A stretch of 64,000 nucleotides of DNA from Rallus limicola (GCA_022605955.1 JAKCOZ010000001.1:21692146-21756145); one strand, 5' to 3'. Shown: positions 26,124-39,537, numbered from the stretch's first letter. Program-made: numbers and translations. The notes: a model not told the origin generated them from the letters alone.

Positions 26124-26333
26124 CTAGAGGGGTGGCATAACACTGCAAAGCTTCAGGTTTATGCCCAGCTTCCAGTCGGTGATGGCAACGTCTGCCTCTT
26201 CGTTGGGCCCCAGGGATTTCACTACCACGATCTCCCACTGTCCCTTCCAGAAACGCACCCTGCTGCCCCACAGCACCAGCACAGGCTCTCTTTGTAGAAA
26301 GATGTCCATGATGGTGCTCCAGAGGATACACAA
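26124..26333 (-). pseudogene. Coding-like fragment of unknown family
   Basis: The minus-strand frame reads MDIFLQREPVLVLWGSRVR and then, after a short gap in this quotation, QWEIVVVKSLGPNEEADVA and DWKLGINLKL, ending at a TAG at 26124-26126. The 44 codons at 26151-26282 have G or C at about 59% of first, 36% of second and 82% of third positions by my count, the usual pattern of vertebrate coding DNA and unlike the surrounding AT-rich intron. I cannot name the family. No good acceptor or full-length frame flanks it; a GTGAGT donor-like motif lies just after the stop. It could be a retrocopy fragment, a decayed or nested exon on the TBXAS1 strand, part of an unrecognised mobile element, or a chance GC-rich patch. 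Confidence 0.4.
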
Positions 26334-27164
26334 TCAGGCTATTTCATCTGGGCTGCTAACACTCTGCACTGGTTACTGATTACAGAATTACTGCTCCTCA
26401 GTTAATTAATCATGTTGTCTGCAAGCAAGAGAATCTCACTGATCTTAAAATAAGGGCAACCTGCATGTAAACTATGAGAACAGAGCAGAATACACGAAGA
26501 AGATGCTGAGCACTTAATTTCAGTAGCTCTTGCCTTTCACATAAAACTTCCTCTGATTAAATTCATGGCTGACAACACGGTGCAGACACCTTTGTACCAG
26601 TTCAAAATTAATTTATATCACCTTGGCTTTCATTAAAAGGGAATGACAAAAAAATTGCAAGAACATTTCTCAAAGCTACCAACAAAAACTTGCAGCTATT
26701 TTATTCTTTCAGTATAAAGAATGTCAAACTTCCAGACAAACCAGTGCAGGTGTGTGCACATACCTTCAGGGACAGAAAGCTTCCGTGAAGTATTTTCCAT
26801 GTTTATATGTTCCCCTATTTATGTGCCAAAAAACGCAAGAGCAAAACACAGCAAATTTGCCAGCCAATGTGCAAGCATGAATACAGGAAGAATTCAGAAA
26901 TCGGGTCCCACTGCCACCCCTCTCAAGCAGCAAAAGGACAGTCTCTTCCCAGGAGGCATGGGCCAGCAGTAAGATCTAACGGCACGTTTGCCCTCTATGT
27001 GTTCATCCAGAGGGGAGTGTGATCTATAGGCAAGAATGCGTGTGTATGTGGGAGTGAGTTGGGGGTGGTGGCTGAGGTGAGTGCTTTGCCTTCATCAATC
27101 AGTAGAAAGTACACAAAGGAGGCCTAAATTAAAAAAAAAATCCCCTCACCCCACCTCCCTTGCT

Positions 27165-27255
27165 CCTCGCCGTTGCTCCCATAAGCAGGGCTTCGGTATT
27201 TCTTCCCGCTTCATTTGTAGGTACTCCTCGTCTCCACGCCAAGCGCCGCGCAAGC
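27165..27255. promoter_or_regulatory. CpG-enriched patch, possible regulatory element
   Basis: About nine CpGs occur in roughly 90 bp, ending 'cgccaagcgccgcgcaagcc'. The next 100 bp ('cctttataaagctcacaggt', 'tgctgttcatgtaataaata') are AT-rich with homeobox-like TAAT motifs. The CpG-rich to AT-rich transition suggests a regulatory element, but nothing here proves it. Confidence 0.2.
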
Positions 27256-27472
27256 CCATCAGATGAATAACACCTTTATAAAGCTCACAGGTGCTGTTGT
27301 GCATTGCTGTTCATGTAATAAATATGGCAGGAAGCCAGGAAAGCCAAGTGATTATATATGCCTTTAACGGGTTTAGGAAGGATGGAAAGGTGTGGGAGAA
27401 GAGGAAGGAGAGAGGGATGTAACTTTAACACTACGGCATTGTTTTAATGGATACTTTCATTTAAAAAAAAAA

Positions 27473-27499
27473 ACAAAAAACAACAAAAAAAAAAACCAA
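27473..27499. repeat. A-rich low-complexity tract
   Basis: Runs of A separated by single C or CAAC; the same kind of tract occurs at several other sites in the intron. Confidence 0.9.
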
Positions 27500-30400
27500 A
27501 CCACACTGATGTGTATGTACAACAGAGCAAAGGAAAATTAGGCAGGATTCTGGATTTTTTAAGCATGTGATGTGTGAGGTGAGAGTTGCCACTATGCATA
27601 CAATTGAAGAAACGCACAGAAGGATTAATCACACAAGCAGTTCCAAACCAGAGCTCCCACAGCCAGATGAGAGTAAAACTGAGTTGTAGGAAAAAAAACC
27701 CATGTTAAATCAATATTAACTACAGAAATGAGGAACAAACCTTTATTTGGAGAAAGTTTAAACAACCCTCCCCCTCTCTCTCCATCCTCCCTCACTGCCC
27801 ATCCCCCACCCCCCCTAAATACACATGCTGTTTCTGAAAGGTGTCTCAATACTGTAAGATATGGCTGGAAGTGTGCTACCAGCGGTGAAGCAGGATGCAT
27901 GCTGAGCTGGCCATGGTAATGAGGGACTGACACTGCTGGTGCCAGAGCTGCCAGAGCCAGCAAGGACACAGGCACTGCTCAAAGGGCAACTTGGAGAGTC
28001 TGTGGTGGTACCACTGGGTACTCGCACAGGTGAGAAAACACAAGTGTACCAGCGAAGCTCGGACTCCCACCTTTTCCCATCATGGTTCCAGACCACCTCT
28101 TCTGGGTAGCTGCTCAATCTGCAAGGGCTAATAACTATGTTAATCACTCAGCATGGGGGCCCTCATGGTGAAAGGAGCTGCATGGAGCAGCAGCAGATAG
28201 GCAGGTGATGAACTGTGAGAAGCTGTTCTCTCTAACAGTACAGAACAACAGCAGCCACCTCACACTGCAGACTGTCTTTTCAAAAACAGCCCAAGATGGC
28301 CACGAAGTTGAGGTGAATGCTGCATATTCTTCCTTGCAGCCCAAGTCATGTAAAAGACTGCCTGTGCATCAAACTCACTAGGAACTTGGCTCAGACCATA
28401 CAATGCAAGGCAGGAAAGGCATGGGCAAGCCAAGTCAGCTTTCAGACAATGACAAGGCATTCATTGCTACCACAACTTTCCCCTTGTTCTGTAATCACCA
28501 TCTGCAGAACAATTGAAATAAGGTTCCTAGAATTTATTATAGATGTTTCTCCTTGTTATCAATATGCAGGAAACACTGCAGCTACACTGGGGAGTGGAGA
28601 TAGCTTCATGGTACTCATTTTTCACACAAAAACAATATAATGTGTAAGAGCTAGCATACTGCCAAGAAAGCCTGAAATTTTAGGTCCACTCTTAGCTCTG
28701 ACATGAACTTGTGCACCAGTGGCAAATCATTTCTCTGTGTTCAAGCTCTCTCACCTTTAAGTGGGAAAAACAAAGCTTTTGCAAGAATTCCAGGTTTCTT
28801 TATTGAACAGTTGAAGTTTTAAAGCAAAAGGTGCTGCAGAAACCCATACATGAAGTGCAACTCTGTGCTAAAGATGCGTTAGAGTAACTCCTCTTCCATA
28901 AAGGACAGCCACTACTCTTTTCTTTCTCAATGACTACACTTTCAAATCTAAACACTGCTCAGCAGTTGATTTATATTTTTAGGATAAGTAACTTGGAACT
29001 GTGGATGAAACTGGTCAAGCCTCTTCTATGCTTCCTCCATGGACACTCCTCTTAAAACACTTGGCATTTGTCATAAGTATCCATTTTTCAAGAGTTATTT
29101 AAATATAGTCTTCTGGTTGGACAAGACAGATTGCAAGTATGAATCAATCCCAGGCAAAGACTGCAAAATTTAACCTAGATAGAACAGTGTACTTGAACCT
29201 GGACCTGTTACAAGGTGGTTTGTTTCTCAGGGTGGGATTTTCTTGGAAAGGGAGAGAAGGTAGGAAGGGAATTTGGTTAATATAGGTATTTATAAATATA
29301 CAGGGTCAACAGCTTACAACGTTGCAACCAGCAAGTCCAGATGACACACATCTGGGGTAATGATTGGAGCTTTCCACATTGCATTAGTGCTCGGGCTTTT
29401 GAAAGCAAAGTCTTGTGGGGGTTGGATTAGCTTGGCTGACAAAATGAAAGTACAGTGGGAATCCAATTTACTTTTGGGGAAACAGAATTAACTTCAGCAC
29501 ACCTCTCCTCATTTGTCAGTGCTTACTAGCAAGCAGTAGCCCCCATCCCCCCCACCAGTTCCCTTCCAAGCTGTGTGTCTAGGAAGACTTCACTGAGGAA
29601 TGTGGAGGGTACAGATGGATTGCTTCCATGTTTATTCTTTACGAGGGATTTGTTTCAGTGAGCACCTCTATCATAACACAGTCTGATTTATGCTTACCTT
29701 GCAACAGGGAAGACAAATGCAATAAACTTTCCACAGAATAAGATGACCTCATGCTTTGAAAAAATGATAAAAAATTAACGATTGTTTGTAAAGGACAAGA
29801 CCTTGCCCTTAACAGCAAGCTGCAACCCAGAACTCATGTCAGTCCAAGTGACTAAATGCATTGCAATCTAGTGACAAATTCTTATTTCAAAGCTCTTAAT
29901 TTCAAGAACCATCTTTATGGTTTACATATTTCTTGGGGGCAAGCCAGTCGCTTCCTCTGGGCCTCCAGCATCTTAATTCCAGCAGGACCAAGGTGGCAAT
30001 TACACTTTATTAAGAGCTGGGATAGAAAGGGACTGCAAAGACTTTTCAGTTACCTTTATGTGAATAACAAGCAGAGGCATCTGCACTTTCTTTGCAGGAA
30101 CTGAATTTCAGAGAAGTAGATGAGGGAGAGGAAGCTGTACAGGGCTGGTGGAACTAAGGGTTGTTTTTTCTCTTGGGGGGGTTCCCAGTGCTACTTTGGA
30201 GAAAAGAACCCTGTAGCTAATAGGCTCGTAGTAAAGACTGCAATGGAAAATTGAGATCAGCCCTGTTAACTGAGGGAATGAATTCTTCCCTACACCTCTC
30301 AGCACTACGTGCAGAGATAAAGGTTTGCGCCTTGATGCTTAGCAGAAGTCTGACTTTCGAGTCAAAACAGTACTGTGTCATCTGGCTGTCTGGGCTACAT

Positions 30401-31165
30401 TGTACATGTGGCATCTGCTTGATCTTCTCAGACTGGAGAAATGCTGGAGATAAAGTATGTGCAAATAAAAATAGTTTAAAGAAGAATGCTGGTGATAACG
30501 CCGAGTAGTACCTTCTTGCTTCACACTTCCAAACGTTCCTGAAAAGCTGCTCATGCCTTGTGGGAAATCAGGCAGGCCTTTCTGATTACGAAAATAACTG
30601 ACACTCCAAATGTCCTCCTCCCTAACACTACTATGAGAGATACTGGCATACAAACAGGATGCACATACCCAAGAGGCTTTTTGATCGGTAACAGACTCTG
30701 ACCCCAAGGACACCGATAGCCCTCATGCTCCCTTTGTAGCCCAGGGACTCAAGAAAAGGGTCAAAATGGGCAAAATAACCATCATGGTTATCTGTAGCCA
30801 AGATGAGTGTAAGGTCTGCTGGGTCAGATTTCAGATGGGAAAAAGAGAAGTACATGACCCACAGAAACCTCAAGCAGTCCAATTTCTATTTTAAATAGTG
30901 AAGGAGAATGCAGGCTCTATAGAGACAGTTGAAAACTAAAAAGAGGTGCAGTTGGACCCACCTTTCAAGAAAAACAAGAGCTGTGTTGCATCGTGTGCAA
31001 AATAATGCCTTGCCTGCATAGCCTCCAACGCTGTGAAGCAACAGAGACGAGAAAAAACAAACCACCCAGCTGCCCCAGTGGAGAAAAATATTGAATTATT
31101 CTTTTTAAAGTCTCCAAACACCAAAAGAGCTCAGGTCGGTCAACAGCAATAAAAAATAAATATAT

Positions 31166-31189
31166 GAGAGAGAGAGAGAGAAAGAGAGA
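31166..31189. repeat. GA microsatellite
   Basis: (GA)n with a single AA interruption near its right end. Confidence 0.92.
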
Positions 31190-31317
31190 ATCATATGAGC
31201 CCCTCTGATGACGTGCTTTTCTAAAAATAACCACAGGCACTTATTTTGCCCCCAAACCCAACGAGCTGAATAAGATTGCGTTACAGCTGCACAGTCACAT
31301 TGCAAGATAATACGGGA

Positions 31318-31380
31318 TGTGAGCCAGATTCTCACCTCACGTAAATCAGCACAGTGCCACTGGAGTCACTGCAGTTATTT
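31318..31380. repeat. Possible relic of an amniote interspersed repeat
   Basis: 'gtgagccagattctcacctc' followed by 'acgtaaatcagcacagtgcc' and 'actggagtcactgcagttat' follows the order of the widely dispersed reptile/bird motif 'gccagattctgatctca...gtaaatc...ggagtaactcca', as I remember it. It is diverged but matches along about 60 bp. Confidence 0.45.
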
Positions 31381-33783
31381 TGAACAGCCCCAGCAGAGGA
31401 GCCAGCCTCACATTTTTGCGTGATATACAAAGCTCACAAGCAGCATGACCGGCTTTATTAAAGTTCATATTTTTCCAATCACTAGTGTCTCACATGCTTC
31501 ATTACCCAAATTTCATTTAAAAAAAACAAAAAAAAACTAGGATCTCCAGGTGCCCTGAGGACCAGCCACATTTTAAAGGAGAACAGTTACAAGTCAGGCA
31601 ATGGGTATTTAAAGTTGGGGTTTGTTTGTTTTTTTCCTGCTTGTTCTATTTAATGGGTCAGGAGAGCTAGCAGGTTAAGAAGAGGGTTACAAAGAGGCCC
31701 ACTGAAACCATCCTCTCTCTTTCTTCCCAGCTAGATCAGAGGGAATCTGGTTTGTTTATTTTTTCCTGTTGTAACATAGGTCAAAGTATTAAAAAGACTG
31801 AGAATCACCGACCTCTTGCTCACAATCTTTGGGCTCACACACATGACAAGACTGGGCAGAAAAGGTTAAGTTCAAAGCAGCCTGGACCTCTAGGGACACT
31901 TTGAAGTACTTTAGCATAATCTAAATTCATAAGGACCCCTTTAATGTCTAAGTAAACTAACAAACGCTTTTGGAACAGTCTAGCATCCCCTAAGGAAAAA
32001 GAACTGTGCAGTAATAATCACTGAATTACCCAAATGGTCTAAAAAACAAAAAAGTCTGATCAAAAAATCCTATTCGATCTGCTCCCTTTCTTTGGTAAAG
32101 GTAGTTGCATTTTTTGCTTTCTGAAAAACAGCAGCCACCATCTTCCTCCCAAAGAGCATCAGTCTTCAAAGAGAAGTGCCATTCCTGATAACTGGTGACA
32201 GACTGCGGGCAAGGAAGTTAACTGTTTAGAGCTGGATGGTGTTCCTGCCACTGGATGGGAATGATGCCATGCCACCCTGGTCCAGCTGGTGGGAAACTAT
32301 GAAGAATTAAAACTCCTCAAGCAGAGTGTGTGACCAGTATGCTGCTTTGGACAAAAATACACTTGGAAAGAAGTTGGATAAACACCTACTTTGAAAGCTG
32401 AGCTACTTCAGAGCTCCCTTGTTGCCTGCTTTGTACCTACACATGCACATTTCATGAAGAAACAGAGGGAACATCATTGTACCTCCAGAAGAGAAACACA
32501 GAATATTTCTATGACAAAATGACCCATGACACTATTAGGAATGATGCTTCCCCATCAAAACTCCTCTTACATTGTTAGTAGTTACTCAGAGTTGGTAGAA
32601 GTAAGTAGGGCAACTTCCCACTAACTTGGAATTGTGTTTCTTGAAAGAAAAAAAAAAAAAGATATTTCTTTGGGTAAAGAAGTAAAATTAGAGTATCTTA
32701 TGCTACCACAGGAACATTATTCTACAGCCTTAATTCTATGTCATTTCAGAAGGGATCTACTGACCTGCCAACGTGTGGTCAGGAAGGGAAATTTCCTCTC
32801 ATTATGTGCAAGTAGCAAGCATAGAGAGGCCTGTTTTTTTCCATTTTCTGCAGCAGTATTAATTCATTTAGGACAAGGCAAAAAAGTCATATATCACAGG
32901 CTGTTTCTGGGAGATCAGTGTGACGTTTTCTCAGCACCTCTCTCTTGCCTAATCCAGTATTTACCCAAATTGGATGGATGTCAGTACAGCAGGCAAAGCC
33001 TTCATCCAGGCCACTGGCCAACAGCTATTAGCTGGTAATGAATACAGCAGTACCAGCAGTACTCTGCTTTAGGCCACAGGGTCTGCAGAGCAGGAAGGTG
33101 TCACTGCTTCATGCCTCAAGTGATCAGACACAGAGGGCTGAGAGGATCCTGATTACTTCCAGGAGGAGCTAAAACCAGCTCTTCATGCTAGTCCTGTGAG
33201 CAGGCAGCTCTCACCACGCCCCCTGGCACGGGGGACCTTGAAGACAAGGAAAATACAAAGAACCCCTGTGACTAGAGCATTGCAAAGTGGATGAAAGCAA
33301 CACACTGGTGCTGTGTGTGGTGGAGCCCAGCCATGGCGAAAGAAGAGTGCATTACGGAGAGGAGCCTAGAGGTGTGAGTCAAAGACAAACACAACAGTTT
33401 TGCTACTTTTCTTCCCCCAGTTAACATCAAGGCTTCCACTCCTTCAGCTGAAGGTGAAAGCAATAGGAGTTGGTAATCATGGCCTGGATCAGTTTCCTAT
33501 TGGAAGTGGCCTCTAGAGAAGTACAAGTGTTTAATATCAGTGGCCAAAGCAGCAGTGGAACAAATTGCGACACTTTGCCCAACATTTCCTCAAGTGGAAT
33601 AAAGTCCCGGTATCCATATGTCATTAATAAAAGGCAAAAAGAGTCAACAATTAGTGCTCACAGAAGTCAATAGCTGGGGTAGGTGGTGGTGTTTATTATT
33701 TTTGCTGGATATAGGCTCCTGGTAAATTCAAGGGACAGCTTGTAACTAATCAAATTATCTAAAGGAGAGGGATCTCCAATTCT

Positions 33784-33814
33784 CTGATTTAGCCAGAGAC
33801 AGTGGCTAAATCAG
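33784..33814. repeat. 11-bp perfect hairpin
   Basis: Arms CTGATTTAGCC (33784-33794) and GGCTAAATCAG (33804-33814) are exact reverse complements around a 9-base loop (agagacagt). Confidence 0.95.
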
Positions 33815-35682
33815 CAGAAGGACTTCTAAGAGTGCTGGGCTCACGTGCTTACACAGTAGCAGTCTCCACTGTGCATGAGCTGTTCAAAGCAGGGAGGACA
33901 AACTCTGCCAGATGTCCTATCCATCCCACAGCCTAGCATGGAGCAGCAATGTCCTGTATCCACAATAATTGTGCAACTCACACACAGTATCAGTGCTGGA
34001 ATTATGCCCAGACTCAGTCCTGGTCATTCATAAATATGGACAAAACCCAAGTCCTTGATTATAAACACTCTTACATGCAGTTATGCAAGTGCTTGAATAG
34101 TTCTTGCTTTCTTCCCAGATACGGCAAAATATTCAGCTATGTAAGAACACAACTCTGCTCTGATACAGTTTGACATCTCTGCACATCAGCCCTTCTCTCC
34201 AGCACAGCCTGCATACCAGGGAAGACCAAAGCTTACAGAGAAGCTTACAGACATGTGGACTCTCCAGGCAGCACCCTCTCCCTCCAGAGAATCCCCCTCT
34301 CTCCTGTCTGGGTCCCACTGTATACTTTGCACTTCTATAACCTAACGCCATGATCCCAAGAAAGGAGAAACTATACTGACAGCCTGCTAGGGTGACAAAC
34401 ACTCCACTGCTGGCAGTGTTATGCCAGGAAGACCGTTGTACTTAGAACTCCAGGGGGAGTTTCAGCAGGAGCATACCCATACCCAGGTACAGGGGACAAA
34501 ACCACAGCCCAGAGCAAGAGGATCACTGCAGAAAAGTGAACTCTGATCCCACAGCCTCCATCACAACTCATCTAATCCATTTCAATAACATACACACGTT
34601 TCTTGGGGTTGCTATAAGAACCTAAGAGCACAAAGTTAGAAAGGGGTTTAAATTTAACAAAGTGTTCCCATCTTTGTCAAAGCAGAAAATACTGCCACCA
34701 CTCCCCACAGCTATCTAACACCCTCTACAGAACCAGCTTTTCCTCAGTGACTTGCTCATGTACCTCAGTATTGAATTTCTTCCTCCGTCCTCCCAATCTT
34801 CCCTTGGCTCACCATCTATTTGCTTGACTGGTACTGGGCCCTGGTACTGTGTGTTACAGATGAAGATACCTCACTCCATGAAGGCTCCCCTTGACTCCAC
34901 TGAGAGGTCTCCTGGACAGACCAGTCTCACCCTAAACTGCATCAGGGCCCAACTCCAATCTCCCACATTTCAGCAGTTCAGGATGCTGGCTGAGTTAACA
35001 CCTCAAGGGCCACATATGAAAATACTCTGGCCATACTTTCCCTGCTATGCATGTGTGTACACTTTCAATCAGCATACAAACACGTAAACACAAACTGCCC
35101 ATCACTTCACACGGTGTCTTTCTGGACCGCTTTGAATTTGGCCACTTCAGAATTTTAATCCATTACCTACATGCATCAAGTCAGAAGAACAGACAACAGC
35201 TTTTTACAGGTTTGGTTAGTTGATCCCTGCAGCAACATGGTCCTGACACAGTTTTATAGAGCTCTGTGGAGTTTTCTAGCAGTACTTCCACCTCTTCAAC
35301 AGACAGTGGAATTGGAACATGCCTCTCGTATGGGTGTAAGCATGCTTCCAGTCTTTACAGCCAATTCACAGCTGCATGATATTAAACACAAAAGCAAATT
35401 ATCATTCCCTGTCCCATGATATGAAAGGGCAGAATACAGCTTGGTATTTAAGCCTCTGCATAATACTTTTAACCTAGAACAGAGAAAAAGTGCATACTTT
35501 GAAAGCTGTTTTTCTTTGAAATGTTGAATTAAGTCTTCTGTTCTAGGTGAGTATTTCTTAGAGATAATGCTAAGCAGCAGAAATAATTCCTTCCTCACTC
35601 AGTCATTATACAAATTCTGATATAAATCCACATTAGAAATCAACCTGATAAAAGTTTGGACAGATTCCTCAGGTTTCCACAC

Positions 35683-35699
35683 TAAAAAAAAAAAAAAAA
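35683..35699. repeat. Poly-A tract
   Basis: Uninterrupted A run of about 16-17 bases with no recognised retrotransposed body next to it. Confidence 0.9.
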
Positions 35700-37489
35700 G
35701 ATACTTGCTGCCTTGCTATGAATTTGGACCGTGTTTGGCAGTTTTGTTTTTGGTGTTGTACTATGTTTAGCAATTTGGTTTGGTGCTTGATGGGTAACCA
35801 CAGCAAGGAACAAAAACATAAGCACAAGAAGATAAAGCCCAGATGTTTCAATTACTTAATTTTACTATAAAACATCTATACTCTCATGAAAAAAAGCCCC
35901 CACCTTAAAGGAATTTATTTTTCTACAGCTAAGGGATATTTTGTGGCAGGAGGGAAGATATCTCTTCCAGACCTTTGTGCATGCTGCAAAAATCTGCCAG
36001 TGCCTAGACTGTTCTGCTCACCTCTTATACATGCACTGTGCAAATGTTACATACAAAGTGGGAAGACAGTGGGTTTTCTGAAAACAAACAGAAAAATCAT
36101 ATAAAGAAGGCGCTTCAAGTCTTTACTTCAGTATGGATGAAAGTTTTAAGTGTTGCCTGTCTTCCTCAAAAGACAACCACCTCCCTATTAAACACAAAAC
36201 TTACTTTAAGGATCTGAACCTCAGTGCTTACTGTACACATGAAAGAGACTATGAAGTAAACTGGTCTCCGATGTATTCAAGATTATTAGGCCAGCAACCA
36301 TCTTTTCATCTTTTGTTCAGCATTCAGTTTCATACCCCACACCAGTCTCCCTGGAAGTATGTGCATGTGGGGAAAGAAATCATCACGGGATTATTTTTGC
36401 TTGACTTCACAGGGAGTTGTGGTGCCTCTCTCGATGCACTCTGTATTTCTGATGCCAGTCCATATGTCTAATCATCTTTAAACTTCCCCAGCGCATAGTT
36501 TTGAATCATGCTCAGAGGGACACACACAGTGGCACTCCAGGCTGCCTTACTATTTATTTTTAAATCCATCTACTCTTATGCCTGTGGGGAAAGGAGACCA
36601 GTCAGCATGCCTGCAGAGACAGCACTGCGGGCTCCCAGCTCCTGCTGAGGAGGCACTTTAGCCTGGCTCCGGCTCAGCTCTCACCGTTCACCCTCTTTGA
36701 GCACTGCCTGCTCTTGCTTAGTTCACACAGGTCCTCAAATGAAGAGTTAAAAGCTGTGTAGGAAAGTTGGAGCAAGCCTGCAAAAACATTTTGATAAGCT
36801 TGTGTGCAAGTGGAAAGGCAACAGTACACAATAGCCAGGAGCCCACGTGCTCTGCCCTGGGCTAGACATAAATTCTCCATGCTGCTCCTCTGCTCTAAGT
36901 GATTCCAGGTCACATCCACACATCACGAAACTTTGCTATTGTGCTTAAACTTGGGGCAGGAAGCAGCTGGGCTCCAGTGTATGATCTCATACGGATCTGG
37001 GTAGATATTTCCATGGGAGCATGGTACCACTTTAGCAGACTTAATTTCTGCTCCATACCTGCATTTTCCTGCCTGGGGAAGGAAATGCCATGTGGACTCT
37101 GGCACAGGCTGTGGAGAGTTGATGGCAGAATATCTCCAGAGGGAACTACTGTGTTGCAGAGATGTTGAAAACTAAACAGCTATCCAAAATCAAGAGAAGT
37201 ATAAAAACTGACATAGAATAGTAAAACACAGGTTCATCCCTAAGCAAAGACTTGCACCATGGGCAGTTTAACACTGCTGAACACTGGTACCATGGGTGAA
37301 GTACCTGCATCGCAGGGGAAAGCAAACACCAAGGCACGGGCACTGAGTGTGGGAACAGAGCATCCATGAGTCCCTTCACACAAAGCCTGTGAGCCAGAGC
37401 GTCCTCTGCCAGCACCCACTGCACAAGTCACAGTGACCTGAAGCCACCTGACTGTTAGAAGAGACTTTGTTCCAGGGCTGTTCCTTAGG

Positions 37490-37531
37490 CAGAGGTGCCA
37501 GGACTGAAAACAGAGGTGCCAGGACTGAAAA
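37490..37531. repeat. 21-bp exact tandem duplication
   Basis: The unit CAGAGGTGCCAGGACTGAAA plus one more A occurs twice head to tail (37490-37510 and 37511-37531) without mismatch, which suggests a recent duplication. Confidence 0.95.
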
Positions 37532-38971
37532 TTTCTCCTCCACCCTCCCAACATCTTCCTCGAGGGCTGTGGAGATTAGGTCTTCCTCCCTGCTTCATTC
37601 AGGAGGATTAATTTCCACCTTCTCCCCCATCACCCTCAAGTCAGATAGGAGAGTGTCTTGCAGACCCTGCACAGTCTTCTTACTAGTTACACCAATGGAG
37701 AGCAAAACAGGGCTTTGAGTAACAGATAAGACTAGGCAGGTGGGTGATACTCATTTTTATAATCCGACTCCAGAATAATTGAAGTAAATGTCACAAAAAG
37801 TTACCCTGACGCCTACATGCACACTAACATGCAATATCCAGTAAGCAGCTGTGTTTTCACATAGTTAGATCAAAGAGGCTGCAGAACAAGAAGGTCATGG
37901 TTTGGTTACAGTGTCTAAACAACTAAATCAGTGGGTACCACTGGGTCTGTCACTTGATCTCATTACCCTGACCTCACCAGCTCTGGAACTTAGTGACCTT
38001 CACAGATCAGTATTTCAGAAATGACTGCAGTTTTAGAGAATGCAGAGATTCTCTCAGTGTTGGCTAAATAATTATACCAAAAGTCCAGGAAAGGGGAAGA
38101 CTTGTCGTCCCCCCCCCGTCACATTAGCATGCGTTTCTCAATTGCTCCAGAATACAGCACACACCTGGCGGGAGCAGGGAATTTCCTTCACAGTTTGCAT
38201 CAGAGTAATTTTTTCATTAGAGCATTTTGGAAATCTTAAACTTCGTTGGTTTTTTTTTTTTTTTAATCAAATGGCTCTTACAGTCTTTCTTAAGAATTTT
38301 TCAGCTTATATTTTCCAGGACACATAGGAAGCTTTCTTTCCCAGTTTTTTTGTCATTTTTACCTCCATAAACAGAAAGCCAAGCTCCTCGGCTGTCAACA
38401 TTTAATCACGTGCAGTTGTACTTCCTTCTGCCAACTTTCATTGCAGTATTATGCATGCAAGGAGGAGGAAGCAGTTCATAGCCAATATACTGATACTACT
38501 TTGTTTTCTACACACCTGACACCTGTTTGTCTGGTTCCAGCTCACCAAAAAGCCCGCACTGGCCACAGGAATTGAATTTAATTAAATTGAGTTTCAATCT
38601 CCAAGCTTTGTTTTGGTTTTTTACTTTTACTTTTCACAATAAAAATAGCCTACTTTTCAAAACTTGGCTAAGACATCTTCCTTAAAGTGTTATTAGTTCT
38701 GCTCTGCAAGAATAAACCTGGCAACAAAATCTCACAGCTTTCTCATGAATCCCTCATTATTTGGAGTTTTCTGAAAGCATCAGTATTACAGCTGCATGAC
38801 TGCATACGGAAGTGGAGTTCGGGCATGGATAAAGGGCTCCAACTAAAACATTTCTAGGCTTGTGGTTGCTAGGTAGAACCAAAAGCAACCTCAAAGTCCC
38901 AAATCCTATGAGCAAGTAGACTTGTTTATGGCTTAAATAGTAGAAGTGAAAGTCATCAGGGTTGGTGTGTG

Positions 38972-38988
38972 CCCCCCCCCCCCCCCCC
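38972..38988. repeat. Poly-C run (17 bp)
   Basis: Seventeen consecutive C. A 9-C run lies at 38109-38117. Confidence 0.93.
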
Positions 38989-39537
38989 AAGCAAAAATTG
39001 TTTCACAACATTCTGGTGTTTGAATAATGCATTTAAGCATTCAAAATCCTTCAGGTGTGTTTTGCCCATGGCAATGGCATGCAAGCATTAGAGGCCTTCC
39101 TAGCCTCCTGGAAAGATAACACCCACCCCCTGCAGACACGTGCTGCAAACAGCCATCCCTCAGAGATGGCCAGATAGTTGTCTCAGGAAAGAGACAGGTC
39201 TCTAAAAGTAAGGACTTGCGCCAGTGGAAAGTCTGTAGGACACATTTTCTGCCAGAACTGCAAAAAATTCCCCCAACGCTTCTGCTCCTGAAGTTCACAT
39301 GCTGAACAGTAGGGATGATTATTATTTAGGAGGTTTGGCTGTTACTAGAGCATTCTGTGGAAGAGCAGTGACATTTCTACTGCAAAATAAGCTTCCCAAG
39401 CCTACCTACAATGCTGGGATATACAAGTCCTGAAATTGATTGAATGCTGGTAATCCTGCTGGGACTGCCACAGAGCCTTGTCTTCTCCAAGTTAAAGTAT
39501 ATAAAGTGAATTTATTCTGCTCTGTATTTCAGAGCTC

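Noticed and set aside
29698..29757. Minus-strand segment ending in a GTAAGC donor, hydrophobic and ending Ala-Arg in the phase of exon 2; considered as TBXAS1 exon 1.
   Set aside because: No in-frame Met, an upstream stop and a poor acceptor. The exon at 56402-56499 fits far better.
35760..35851. Minus-strand hydrophobic frame ending S-L-L-W before a GT; considered as TBXAS1 exon 1.
   Set aside because: It would need a TTG start directly after a stop, and the donor GTTACC is poor.
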